Shown in pieces: positions 1-6,894 of a DNA stretch of 11,454 nt. The notes beneath the pieces are model-generated. The model saw only the letters and a program-made list of their open reading frames with translations. It was not told the origin of the DNA and ran no database searches. Source of the stretch: Spirochaeta sp. UBA2779 (lineage in GTDB: Bacteria > Spirochaetota > Spirochaetia > DSM-2461); contig DEIH01000218.1 in assembly GCA_002352375.1 (NCBI GenBank), positions 1-11,454 on the forward strand, given 5' to 3'. A program made the translations under genes and the position numbers. Within the stretch, counting starts at the first letter, position 1; each line of letters starts with the position of its first letter.

Positions 1-1
1 A

Positions 2-502
2 CTTCGGAATCTGAGGAAACGTTCAGGGTTCACGATTGCTGATGTCTCGGAAAAATCCGGAGTTTCCCAGGCGGTAATCTCCAAACTTGAGCGCAACCAG
101 AACAGTGCTGAACTGGAAACTATTTTCCGCATTGCCCGGGTTTTTGAAATGAGTGCCGCCGATCTCATCGCCCTGGCCGAAGCACGAACCGGGCACCGGG
201 CCAAAGCCGGTTACAGGGAATCCCACGGGTTCTCTTTTGAGCAGATTTCATACTCCAACATTCTCTGCCTCTACGGAACGGCTCACAGCGGTGAGAAGCT
301 CCACCGCCCGGAGATTCACAAGGACGATTATGAACTCTGCTGGGTGTTGGAGGGGGAGGTGGAAATTACCCTCCCCGGAGAAATCCACATTCTCGCCCCT
401 GGTGAATCATTGCAGTTCGATGCCATTCTCGAGCACTCTTATCGTGTGATAACCGATTGTCGCCTGATGATTCTTCATATCACCAAACCCGGGAAGTTCT
501 GA
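2..502 (+). CDS. XRE-family HTH regulator with C-terminal cupin domain (5' partial)
   Basis: The open frame enters from the left edge, so the true start is outside the window; 166 residues are visible. Residues about 1-60 form a Cro/C1-type helix-turn-helix: 'SGFTIADVSEKSGVSQAVISKLERN' style helix 2-turn-helix 3, followed by a 'LETIFRIARVFE' helix. Residues about 95-165 form a small beta-rich cupin with an 'HKDDYELCWVLEGEVEI' strand pair and an 'LAPGESLQFDA..EHSYRV' second motif. This XRE-cupin layout is typical of regulators that bind a small-molecule ligand in the cupin and control the adjacent catabolic operon. The stop codon overlaps the ATG of the glucuronyl hydrolase by one base (TGATG), so it is probably translated from the same transcript and autoregulates the unit. 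The metal-ligand pattern is less canonical than in the cupin at 1923, so ligand binding may be metal-independent. The family call is firm; the effector is unknown. Confidence 0.88.
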   Translation, partial: LRNLRKRSGFTIADVSEKSGVSQAVISKLERNQNSAELETIFRIARVFEMSAADLIALAEARTGHRAKAGYRESHGFSFEQISYSNILCLYGTAHSGEKLHRPEIHKDDYELCWVLEGEVEITLPGEIHILAPGESLQFDAILEHSYRVITDCRLMILHITKPGKF

Positions 503-1902
503 TGATAATTGACGATTTGTTAACCCCTGGATTACTGCTTCCCGCTATAAGCCGTTTCTGGGATTATTCGGCCTATAAGATTGATAACCTGAAAGATAAT
601 TATGACTATTCCAGGGGTGCACCAGTTTTTACAGTGAACGGTAGATACAGCAGTAGAAGCTGGACAGACTGGACCTGGGGATTTGTTTTCGGTTCATCCC
701 TGTTGCAGTTCGAAGCCACCGGTAAGGCTTCTTTTCTTGAGAGTGCCCGAAAGGATATAGATATTCACATGGGGAACTATCTTACCCATAGCGGGGTTCA
801 CGACCATGGATTCAACGTTATATCAACATTCGGGAACTTAAGGCGTCTTATTGCCGAGGGGAAAATCGAAAAGGAAGAGGGGGAAATCAAGTATCTTGAA
901 ACCGCTCTACGATGTTCCGGGGCTTCCCAGGCTTCCCGTTGGGCGCCTATTGACGATTCCAGAGGGTATATTGCCAGTTTCAACGGACCACATTCCCTTT
1001 TTGCCGATACCATTCGCACACTGCGCTCTCTGGCTGCAGCTCACAGTCTGGGGCATACTCTCCTGGGAGAAAATGACGCTCACATTTCTCTCTTTCACCG
1101 CCTGGTATACCATGCCGAAACCACTGCAAAGTACTCTGTGTACTACGGTGAGGGCCGGGATATTTATGATTGCCGTGGTCGTGTGGCCCATGAGAGCCTG
1201 TTTAACACCCGGGATGGAAGCTACCGCTGCCCGAATACCCAGCAGGGCTATTCAGGATTCACCACCTGGACCCGGGGACTGGCATGGATAATTGCCGGAT
1301 ACCCTGAACTCCTTGAGTACCTGGAAACAGTTCCCGAAAAGGATTATCCAGAAGGGAAATCACCGGAGTACGTTAAGGCCTTTATGCTCAAGGCGGCCCG
1401 GGCCACCGCTGATTTCTACATTGCCAACACTCCAACAGATGGAATCCCCTACTGGGATACCGGTGCACCGGGTCTTTTGCAAATGGGTGACTATCTGAAC
1501 TGCCCGGCGGACCCCTTCAATTCTTATGAACCAGTGGATTCCTCGGCCTCCGCCATAGCTGCCCAGGGACTGGTGCGCCTGGGGAGGTACCTGGAGAAAT
1601 ACTCCGAAACGGCTGATGAGGGCAGACGGTTCTTTCAGGCGGGGCTTACCGCGTTGAAAACCATTCTGGAGGAACCCTATCTCAGTACTGATGATAAGCA
1701 TCAGGGGCTTCTGCTACACACGGTGTACCATCGTCCCAACGGTTGGGACAACATACAAAAAGGAGCTGAAATACCTTACGGTGAAGCCTGTATGTGGGGG
1801 GATTACCATATCAGAGAGGCGGTGATATACGTTCAGAAAATTGCCCGTGGGGAGAGGGATTATCAGTTTTTTACAGGATTACAGAACGGGACTACAGAGT
1901 AA
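502..1902 (+). CDS. GH88-type unsaturated glucuronyl hydrolase
   Basis: A 466-residue protein with no signal peptide, so probably cytoplasmic. GH88 enzymes hydrate the C4-C5 double bond of the unsaturated uronic acid left by polysaccharide lyases, releasing 5-keto-4-deoxyuronate. Family landmarks run in the expected order: 'HDHGF' at 100-104 and 'FADTIRTL' at 167-174, which should hold the two catalytic aspartates (Asp101 and Asp169 by motif position); 'QGYSGFTTWTRGLAW' at 248-262; 'PYWDTGAP' at 316-323; 'DSSASAIAAQGL' at 346-357; and 'GDYHIREA' near the C-terminus. It is longer than the usual ~380-residue enzymes, with extra sequence around 120-165 and 328-345. The start at 502 is preferred over an in-frame ATG at 457 because it forms a stop-start overlap with the regulator and avoids a 46-nt overlap. 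The family call is strong. Substrate (pectin, glycosaminoglycan, alginate or other) cannot be read; GH105-like activity is a weaker alternative. Confidence 0.88.
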   Translation: MIIDDLLTPGLLLPAISRFWDYSAYKIDNLKDNYDYSRGAPVFTVNGRYSSRSWTDWTWGFVFGSSLLQFEATGKASFLESARKDIDIHMGNYLTHSGVHDHGFNVISTFGNLRRLIAEGKIEKEEGEIKYLETALRCSGASQASRWAPIDDSRGYIASFNGPHSLFADTIRTLRSLAAAHSLGHTLLGENDAHISLFHRLVYHAETTAKYSVYYGEGRDIYDCRGRVAHESLFNTRDGSYRCPNTQQGYSGFTTWTRGLAWIIAGYPELLEYLETVPEKDYPEGKSPEYVKAFMLKAARATADFYIANTPTDGIPYWDTGAPGLLQMGDYLNCPADPFNSYEPVDSSASAIAAQGLVRLGRYLEKYSETADEGRRFFQAGLTALKTILEEPYLSTDDKHQGLLLHTVYHRPNGWDNIQKGAEIPYGEACMWGDYHIREAVIYVQKIARGERDYQFFTGLQNGTTE

Positions 1903-1908
1903 ATAGGA

Positions 1909-1922
1909 GCAGGAGGTAGAAT
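1909..1922 (+). promoter_or_regulatory. Strong Shine-Dalgarno for the cupin gene
   Basis: An AGGAGG core lies just upstream of the ATG at 1923 within the 20-nt gap after the hydrolase stop. It is the clearest ribosome binding site in block 1 and supports that start. Confidence 0.7.
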
Positions 1923-2375
1923 ATGATTGTAACCGATTTATCAGAAATTGAAGGGCGTACTTATCCGGCCCGGAGGCGTACACAGAACCTTGCAGGCGGA
2001 GCAGCACCGATTCAGACCGGGCAGTTTTCCATGGGCTATGTTACTCTTGATCCTGACGGCGGGCAGGTGCCCTGGCATAACCACGAACAGGTTGAGGTGT
2101 ATTTTGTTATTTCCGGGAAAGGTGAGATGTGCCTTGGAGAAGAGATGAGGGAATTGAACACCGGACAGGCCGTACACATTCCCCCGGGAATATTTCATCA
2201 GCTGACGAATGTTGGTGAAGAACCCTTGTATTTTATCTATTGCTACGGACCGGCAGGGGATGTGGATCATTGGAAACAGGAGCTTTCAGGAACTCTGCCG
2301 AAAGAGGGGATTGATGTTCCCCCTTTACCGGCAGGTGCCCGGCCGCAATGCACAGATGCCCCGGAGGTGAAATAA
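1923..2375 (+). CDS. Single-domain cupin (Cupin_2-type) protein
   Basis: A 150-residue protein with one conserved beta-barrel and both classical cupin motifs intact. Motif 1 is His52-x-His54-x3-Glu58-x6-Gly65 (within 'WHNHEQVEVYFVISG'). Motif 2 is Gly81-x5-Pro87-x-Gly89-x2-His92-x3-Asn96 (within 'GQAVHIPPGIFHQLTN'). Two histidines, the glutamate and the third histidine should bind a divalent metal. Small cupins in sugar operons are often isomerases, epimerases or mutarotases, and here it sits between the glucuronyl hydrolase and two dehydrogenases. A role in isomerising the keto-deoxyuronate, analogous to KduI, is an inference; the sequence is not KduI, which is about twice as long. It could instead bind sugar without catalysis. 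The next gene starts directly after its stop codon, so translation is probably coupled. The C-terminal ~40 residues are Pro-rich and poorly conserved-looking. Confidence 0.85.
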   Translation: MIVTDLSEIEGRTYPARRRTQNLAGGAAPIQTGQFSMGYVTLDPDGGQVPWHNHEQVEVYFVISGKGEMCLGEEMRELNTGQAVHIPPGIFHQLTNVGEEPLYFIYCYGPAGDVDHWKQELSGTLPKEGIDVPPLPAGARPQCTDAPEVK

Positions 2376-3545
2376 ATGAGCGCACTCAATGTGAAGAAAA
2401 TCGGTATTATCATGAACGGTGTTACCGGGCGAATGGGAACCAATCAGCATCTGATGCGCTCCCTTGTCCCCATTATTGAGCAGGGAGGAATCCCTGTAGG
2501 GGATGATGAGGTTATTATGCCCGATCCCGTTCTGGTGGGGCGGAATCCGGTAAAACTTGAAGCTCTGGCCCTTCGATCGGGCATTGATAACTGGACTACA
2601 GATCTGGATTCAGTTATTGCAAACAACAGATATTCTGTCTACTTTGATGCTCAGACCACCGACCGCAGGGTACCCTCAGTGTCCAGGGCTATTGAAGCGG
2701 GAAAGAACGTCTACTGTGAGAAACCCACGGCCCTCAACACTGATGAGGCCTTAAGCCTCTACAGAAAAGCGGACGCCGCCGGAGTGATACATGGGGTAGT
2801 GCAGGACAAGCTCTGGCTTCCCGGGTTGGTGAAACTGGCTTCGGTGAGGGATTCTGGGTTTTTCGGAGAAATCATCTCGGTTCGCGGGGAGTTCGGTTAC
2901 TGGGTGTTTGAAGGGGATGTAATTAAGGCCCAGAGACCCAGCTGGAATTACCGCAAAGAAGATGGTGGAGGCATTATTTTCGATATGTTCTGTCACTGGC
3001 AATACGTTCTGGAGAACCTCTTCGGCGGGGTGAAGTCCCTTTCCGCCATTGGCAAGACTCATATTCGGGAGCGTGTGGATGAAAAGGGTGAGACTTACAA
3101 ATGTACAGCTGAGGACTCGGCCTATGCCACTTTTGAGCTGGAGGGGGATATCACAGCCCATTTCAATTCTTCCTGGTGTGTCCGGGTTCGCAGGGATGAT
3201 CTATTAACCATTCAGGTGGATGGCACGAAAGGCAGTGCTGTGGCCACTCTTCGAGACTGCCGGATACAGCCCTACAGTGCGACACCAATGAACATCTGGA
3301 ATCCCGATATCGACAGTCCCATCAATCATTATGACGCCTGGAGCAAGGTACCGGATACTCAAATGTATGAGAACGCCTTCAAGATTCAGTGGGAACTTTT
3401 CTTGAAGAGTATCCATGAGAACCGGCCTTTTCACTGGGATCTTTTCAAGGCGGCCAAAGGTGTTCAGCTTGCAGATCTGGGTCTTGAATCCTGGAAGAAA
3501 CGTTCCTGGGTGGACGTTCCGGATTTGGAAAAGGGAGTTAATTGA
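2376..3545 (+). CDS. Gfo/Idh/MocA-family oxidoreductase
   Basis: A 389-residue NAD(P)-dependent dehydrogenase. The N-terminal Rossmann domain (about 5-135) opens with 'KIGIIMNGVTGRMGTNQHL', the glycine-rich dinucleotide loop. 'CEKP' at 114-117 is the family signature; its lysine (Lys116) is normally part of the active site. The C-terminal alpha/beta domain holds 'EDGGGIIFDMFCHW' (195-208), where Asp203 and His207 sit at the usual catalytic positions. The 'NGVTGRMGTNQHL' type of start recalls the subgroup found in carbohydrate clusters with TIM-barrel aldolase and epimerase genes. That is recollection, not a search result. The stop of the cupin gene abuts the ATG (TAAATG), with a GGAGG site inside the cupin reading frame, so the two are likely translated together. 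It probably oxidises or reduces a hydroxyl of the sugar acid made by the hydrolase; the exact position is unknown. Confidence 0.88.
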   Translation: MSALNVKKIGIIMNGVTGRMGTNQHLMRSLVPIIEQGGIPVGDDEVIMPDPVLVGRNPVKLEALALRSGIDNWTTDLDSVIANNRYSVYFDAQTTDRRVPSVSRAIEAGKNVYCEKPTALNTDEALSLYRKADAAGVIHGVVQDKLWLPGLVKLASVRDSGFFGEIISVRGEFGYWVFEGDVIKAQRPSWNYRKEDGGGIIFDMFCHWQYVLENLFGGVKSLSAIGKTHIRERVDEKGETYKCTAEDSAYATFELEGDITAHFNSSWCVRVRRDDLLTIQVDGTKGSAVATLRDCRIQPYSATPMNIWNPDIDSPINHYDAWSKVPDTQMYENAFKIQWELFLKSIHENRPFHWDLFKAAKGVQLADLGLESWKKRSWVDVPDLEKGVN

Positions 3546-3548
3546 CCT

Positions 3549-4331
3549 ATGTCTCACACTGATAATGATAAACCGGTTGCTCTGGTAACCGGGGGCAGCC
3601 GGGGTATTGGATTCGGTATCTGTAAAAAGCTCGCCTCCGAAGGGTACAACCTGGCCATTTGCGGCAGACGGTCTACCGGGGAGGTAGCCGACAGCCTGGC
3701 GCCTCTGGAAAAAGAGGGTGCTGAAGTACTCTATGTTCCTGCGGAAATAAGCAAACCGGAAAAACGTTTGAAGCTGTTGACAGCCATTCGGAAAAAATAC
3801 GGACGGCTGGATGTACTGGTAAACAACGCCGGGATGGCACCCCGGGAGCGGCAGGACATACTTGATGCTACCGAGGATATCTACGAGGAAGTGATGAAGG
3901 TAAATCTCCAGGGGCCCTATTTCCTCACCCAGGCGGTTGCCGGATGGATGGTGGAAGAAGGGCAGGATGGGCGAAAGAGGTCAATTATTTTTATCAGCTC
4001 TATATCCTCAACCATCGCTTCCACCGGCCGGGGGGAATACTGCATCTCCAAAGCCGGGCTCTCCATGGCTGCACAGCTCTGGGCTGTTCGCCTGGCAGAA
4101 TACGGAATCTCTGTAAACGAGATACGACCTGGAATTATCGCCACTGATATGACAAGCGGAGTAAAAGAGAAGTACGACAGACTGATCGAACAAGGCCTCA
4201 CCCTGCAGAACCGCTGGGGAAGCCCGGAAGATATCGGTAAAGCTGTTGCCTCCCTGGTGAGAGGGGACTGGAGTTACTCCACTGGACAGGCGGTTTATGT
4301 GGACGGGGGCCTTACGGTGGGGAGACTCTGA
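3549..4331 (+). CDS. Short-chain dehydrogenase/reductase, sugar-operon 'FabG-like' type
   Basis: A 260-residue classical SDR. Visible landmarks are the cofactor loop 'TGGSRGIG' (14-21), 'NNAG' (92-95), Asn119, the catalytic Ser151 in 'IIFISSISS', and Tyr164-x3-Lys168 in 'GEYCISKAGLSMAAQ'. 'IRPGIIATDM' follows, with a C-terminal 'STGQAVYVDGGLTVGRL'. The 'RGEYCISKAGLSMAAQL..RLAEYGI' block closely matches proteins usually labelled 3-ketoacyl-ACP reductase that lie in carbohydrate operons rather than fatty-acid clusters, so the label should not be taken as lipid synthesis. Here it lies 3 nt after the Gfo/Idh gene and downstream of a glucuronyl hydrolase, so a KduD-like reduction or a sugar-acid dehydrogenation is the likely job. 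A GGGAG site lies about 13 nt upstream of the ATG, slightly far. Family call firm, substrate inferred. Confidence 0.88.
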   Translation: MSHTDNDKPVALVTGGSRGIGFGICKKLASEGYNLAICGRRSTGEVADSLAPLEKEGAEVLYVPAEISKPEKRLKLLTAIRKKYGRLDVLVNNAGMAPRERQDILDATEDIYEEVMKVNLQGPYFLTQAVAGWMVEEGQDGRKRSIIFISSISSTIASTGRGEYCISKAGLSMAAQLWAVRLAEYGISVNEIRPGIIATDMTSGVKEKYDRLIEQGLTLQNRWGSPEDIGKAVASLVRGDWSYSTGQAVYVDGGLTVGRL

Positions 4332-4804
4332 TGGCACTCAAACAGGTAAGGGCTTTTTTTAGAAATCTGGGTATTGAAGAGCGGATAATGGAACTGGATG
4401 TTTCCACAGCCACAGTCGCAGAGGCTGCTTTGGCCCATAGTGTTCGGCCGGGTCAGATCGGAAAAACACTCTCCTTTAGAATTGAAGATGAATCCTTACT
4501 GATTGTTGTTTCCGGAGATGTGAAAATCGCCAATGCAAAGTACAAGGCTCGATTTTCGAAAAAGGCGAAGATGCTGAATGCTGATGAAGTTCTCAGGTAC
4601 ACCGGGCATGCCATTGGAGGTGTCTGTCCCTTCGGACTTCCCGGTGGCATTCCTGTGTATCTCGATAAGTCTCTCAAACGTTTTAAGGAAGTGATTCCCG
4701 CTGCCGGGAGCCACAATTCATCCATCAGGCTGACTATTAAAGAGCTGGAACAGTACTCGGGTTTTCAGGATTGGGTGGATGTCTGCAAGCCGGCGGAAAC
4801 CTGA
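4331..4804 (+). CDS. YbaK/EbsC-family (prolyl-tRNA deacylase-type) protein
   Basis: A 157-residue stand-alone aminoacyl-tRNA editing domain. The family's key lysine is present in 'RPGQIGKTLSF' (Lys45). 'VSGDVKIANAKYKARF', the glycine-rich 'HAIGGVCPFGLPGG' (93-106) and the 'AAGSHNSSIRLT' segment (124-135) match the substrate pocket of the YbaK/YeaK fold. Characterised members hydrolyse mischarged Cys- or Ala-tRNAPro or related species. The ATG overlaps the preceding stop by one base (TGATG), so translation depends on the dehydrogenase upstream, an unexpected place for a translation quality-control gene. Two readings are possible: it is a passenger kept for convenience, or the family member has another function in this operon. 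It is the last gene of block 1; the strand continues into a 105-nt gap. Confidence 0.87.
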   Translation: MALKQVRAFFRNLGIEERIMELDVSTATVAEAALAHSVRPGQIGKTLSFRIEDESLLIVVSGDVKIANAKYKARFSKKAKMLNADEVLRYTGHAIGGVCPFGLPGGIPVYLDKSLKRFKEVIPAAGSHNSSIRLTIKELEQYSGFQDWVDVCKPAET

Positions 4805-4861
4805 AAAAGCAGGAATCACCAGTTGCAGATTCTTGTCTTGTCTGCAGTGTATTAAAAAATA

Positions 4862-4890
4862 TTGATTTATTGACCGAGAAAGGGTATTCT
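4862..4890 (+). promoter_or_regulatory. Candidate promoter for the vapBC-type pair
   Basis: TTGATT (4862-4867) and TATTCT (4885-4890) are separated by 17 nt, the optimal sigma-70 spacing. Each hexamer has about four of six consensus bases, so this is a modest match. Initiation would fall near 4897, leaving a very short leader that contains the AGGAG site. The inverted repeat described separately starts on the last base of the -10 box. Confidence 0.4.
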
Positions 4891-4918
4891 TGACTCAAGG
4901 AGATGAATTGTGAGTCAA
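4890..4918 (+). promoter_or_regulatory. Perfect 8-bp inverted repeat over the antitoxin start (putative operator)
   Basis: TTGACTCA (4890-4897) and TGAGTCAA (4911-4918) are exact reverse complements separated by 13 nt. The spacer holds the AAGGAG ribosome binding site, and the right arm contains most of the GTG start codon (4910-4912). Ribbon-helix-helix antitoxins commonly bind paired half-sites at their own promoter, and these arms lie where a bound repressor would cover the start of transcription. If transcription begins further upstream, the same repeat could also form an RNA hairpin with the ribosome site in its loop. Confidence 0.55.
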
Positions 4919-5161
4919 ATAACGATTCGAAACATTGATCCTCTTATTGAAAAGATTCTCAGGCAAAAAGCGGAAAACGGACATCAAAGTCTCAGTGAAA
5001 CGGTTAATCAACTCTTGAAACAGGCTATAGGATTTGATAGTTCTTCAGGAAAGAATCGGAATCTCCGGGAACTGTCAGGGGCATGGAGTAAAGATGATGC
5101 TGATGATTTTGAAAAAACCCAGGAATCATTCAATGTAATTGATGATGAGCTATGGACATGA
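4910..5161 (+). CDS. vapB: Ribbon-helix-helix antitoxin, FitA/VapB-type
   Basis: An 83-residue protein starting at GTG with an AAGGAG site seven nt upstream. The N-terminal ~42 residues ('SQITIRNIDPLIEKILRQKAENG..SLSETVNQLLKQAI') have the pattern of a ribbon-helix-helix DNA-binding domain: one beta-strand, then two amphipathic helices. The C-terminal half is acidic ('KDDADDFEKTQESFNVIDDELW'), as expected of the flexible tail that wraps the partner toxin and blocks its active site. The stop overlaps the toxin ATG by 4 nt (ATGA). FitA/VapB proteins neutralise a PIN-domain RNase and repress their own promoter; the inverted repeat at the start of this gene fits that role. The pairing with a PIN protein makes the call strong although the sequence is short. 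Confidence 0.85.
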   Translation: MSQITIRNIDPLIEKILRQKAENGHQSLSETVNQLLKQAIGFDSSSGKNRNLRELSGAWSKDDADDFEKTQESFNVIDDELWT

Positions 5162-5547
5162 GATTAGTTGTAGATACGAATGCCTACAGCGCATTCTTCC
5201 GGGGAAATAAAAGGGTATTTGGACTTATGGAAGAAGCGGATGAGCTGATTCTGCCCTCCATTGTTACTGGAGAATTGATTTCAGGCTTTCTGCAAGGTTC
5301 CCGGGCAGAGACAAACTTTACCGAGTTGAAGAGTTTTCTTGAGCAGCCGGGAGTCAGGTTTCATGATATCGGCTATTACGAAGCAGAGAAATATGGATTA
5401 CTTGTAAAAAACCTGAGATCTGCCGGTACTCCTCTACCGACGAACGATATCTGGATTGCTGCAGTTGCTCTCAGTCTGGGAGCTTCACTGCTTAGTGGAG
5501 ATATCCATTTTGAGAAAATCAGCGGGCTCTTTGTTATCGGTTTTTAG
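5158..5547 (+). CDS. vapC: PIN-domain ribonuclease toxin, VapC family
   Basis: A 129-residue PIN domain. The four acidic metal-binding residues are all visible: Asp6 in 'LVVDTNAYS', Glu39 in 'VTGELISG', Asp97 in 'LPTNDIWIAA' and Asp115 in 'LLSGDIHF'. VapC proteins are Mg-dependent endoribonucleases, often cutting tRNA or rRNA at specific sites. Length matches the family. An in-frame ATG six bases earlier (5152) exists, but the ATG at 5158 gives the typical 4-nt ATGA overlap with the antitoxin and a GAG ribosome contact at usual spacing, while the upstream one would leave almost no spacing. No residue is missing, so it is probably active. It ends 63 nt before the insertion sequence. Confidence 0.88.
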   Translation: MRLVVDTNAYSAFFRGNKRVFGLMEEADELILPSIVTGELISGFLQGSRAETNFTELKSFLEQPGVRFHDIGYYEAEKYGLLVKNLRSAGTPLPTNDIWIAAVALSLGASLLSGDIHFEKISGLFVIGF

Positions 5548-5609
5548 TTATTTTATCCGGTAAGAAGTTTTACAGGCTCATTTTTATCGACATAACAATA
5601 GTTACCTGA

Positions 5610-5628
5610 TCATAGCTGTCCAAGATAA
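5610..5628 (+). repeat. Left terminal inverted repeat of the IS4-family element
   Basis: TCATAGCTGTCCAAGATAA reads as the exact reverse complement of 6876-6894. It lies just 3' of the transposase stop codon region. Confidence 0.85.
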
Positions 5629-5635
5629 TTTCTGA

Positions 5636-6797
5636 TCATAAAAACAATCCCATTTGACCATAAGAATTGTCGCTTAAGTTTCCATCAGTTTTTGATTTGT
5701 TCAACCAGAGCCAGATATCCTTTCTGAGAAATAGCATCACGGCCATAACTGACATCAAGGCACCGACAGAGCTAGCGCCACTTGTTTGTCCAGAGAGATA
5801 TTTCACCAGAAGAAATGCGATTAAAGAAATCCATATTTGTGTGAGTACAGCATTTCTGCTGGTCCCGAAAAAACTCTTTATCTTCAGATTCTGCTTTATA
5901 GTTTTAAAAAAGATTTCAATCTGCCAGCGATCTTTATAGACTGCCAAAACTGTCTTTGGAGACCACGTTAATTGATTCGTCAGTAGAACGATAGTTTTCC
6001 CTGTATCAGGATCATAACTTTCAACAATTCTCAGCTTATAGGTACAATCCTTTCCGGTTCGTGGACCATTCATCCTGATAATCCTGTCATAGTGAATGTT
6101 CTCATATTGCTCCACATTATTTTCTATAAGAATCTCATATGAAGCGTTTTTCTTCATTCGGGTAACAAAATAAATCCCTTCTCTACAATACTTTGCAAAT
6201 TGCTTGTAGTCGATATAACCCCGGTCGAAGACCAGAACATCTCCTTTGTTAACTGGCATATCTCTGATTTCATTCATTTCATGAACCTTAGCGGTTGTAA
6301 CAGTCACAAACGAGGGAATGTATCCGGAGTGATCGAGTTTGACATGAAGTTTTATCCCAGCTTTATTGCGCCTGAAATGAATCCTGAGGTAAAAGATTCA
6401 GACACAGATCGATGGTCGATGCATCAACACTATAGAGCGGATTCTTGAATTTGAATTTATGTTTCCTGCTCTCTCCATGCAGCTTTCTCAGTAAGGAATA
6501 AAATAGATCTTGATAAACCTGATGAGGCCGATTCTCATTCGCATATGCCAGAGTAGAACGTTTTACCGGACGAATTCCTAAATGATATAAACTTGTATTA
6601 TTGGCTTCCAACCCAGATTCTATTCCTCGTAAACCTGACTGAGAGCTGAGCTGGCCGAATAGCATAGCTGTAAACTGACTCCAGTTGCTGAAGCCTTTCG
6701 AGAAGGCCTCACCTTTATACTTTTTGACATATTTTGCAAAATCATGTCTCGGAACGAATTGAAGGATTTGCTGGAAAATGGTATTCTGTTGACTCAT
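5636..6797 (-). pseudogene. IS4-family DDE transposase, interrupted by a one-base frameshift
   Basis: Two overlapping minus-strand frames together give a protein of about 387 residues. The N-terminal part (6797 down to 6363) starts 'MSQQNTIFQQILQFVPRHDF', a DUF4372-like domain, and reaches the first catalytic aspartate in 'LYSVDASTIDLCL'. The C-terminal part, whose frame joins near 6377 and runs to 5636, continues with 'RRNKAGIKLHVKLDHSGYIPSF', holds the second aspartate in 'LVFDRGYIDY' and the glutamate in 'YKDRWQIEIFFKTIK' (exact Y-2-R-3-E-6-K spacing). Removing one base from the AAA at 6375-6377 (UUU on the coding strand) restores 'DSFRRNKAG' in a single frame. As read, translation stops four codons after the Phe UUU codon, so the first Asp is separated from the rest of the DDE triad and no active enzyme is made without a frame change. 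Only a weak ribosome site precedes the ATG. Confidence 0.87.
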
Positions 6798-6875
6798 TGC
6801 TGATTTTCTTTGTTGGTAAGGTTTTAGTCAACATTATTATACTCTGGAAATCAGCTTTTATAAAACCCCTCTGAT

Positions 6876-6894
6876 TTATCTTGGACAGCTATGA
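6876..6894 (-). repeat. Right terminal inverted repeat of the IS4-family element
   Basis: TTATCTTGGACAGCTATGA on the + strand is the exact reverse complement of 5610-5628. It lies upstream of the transposase start, separated from it by about 80 nt that should hold the element's own promoter. Confidence 0.85.

Larger units (their letters stand above)
5610..6894 (-). mobile_element. IS4-family insertion sequence (about 1.28 kb), transposase frameshifted
   Basis: The element is bounded by 19-bp perfect terminal inverted repeats at 5610-5628 and 6876-6894 and contains a single transposase region on the minus strand. The transposase has the DDE signature of the IS4 family with the Y(2)R(3)E(6)K box, plus a DUF4372-like N-terminal domain. 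No convincing target-site duplication flanks the repeats in any register I tried; the most that matches is two bases. The outermost T/A of the repeat may belong to the flank. The broken reading frame and missing duplication suggest an old or rearranged copy, unless the frameshift is a sequencing error or is bypassed in translation. Confidence 0.85.

Noticed and set aside
457..501. Upstream ATG for the glucuronyl hydrolase
   Set aside because: It would add 15 residues that translate the regulator's tail out of frame, lacks a ribosome site and gives a 46-nt overlap; the ATG at 502 fits the stop-start coupling.
1923..2375. Cupin gene as KduI (5-keto-4-deoxyuronate isomerase)
   Set aside because: KduI is about 280 residues with a different layout; this is a 150-residue single cupin, so only functional analogy can be suggested.
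4822..4848. Hairpin TGCAGA/TCTGCA after the YbaK gene as an intrinsic terminator
   Set aside because: The stem is only six pairs with an 11-nt loop, and it is followed by an A-rich stretch rather than a T-run.
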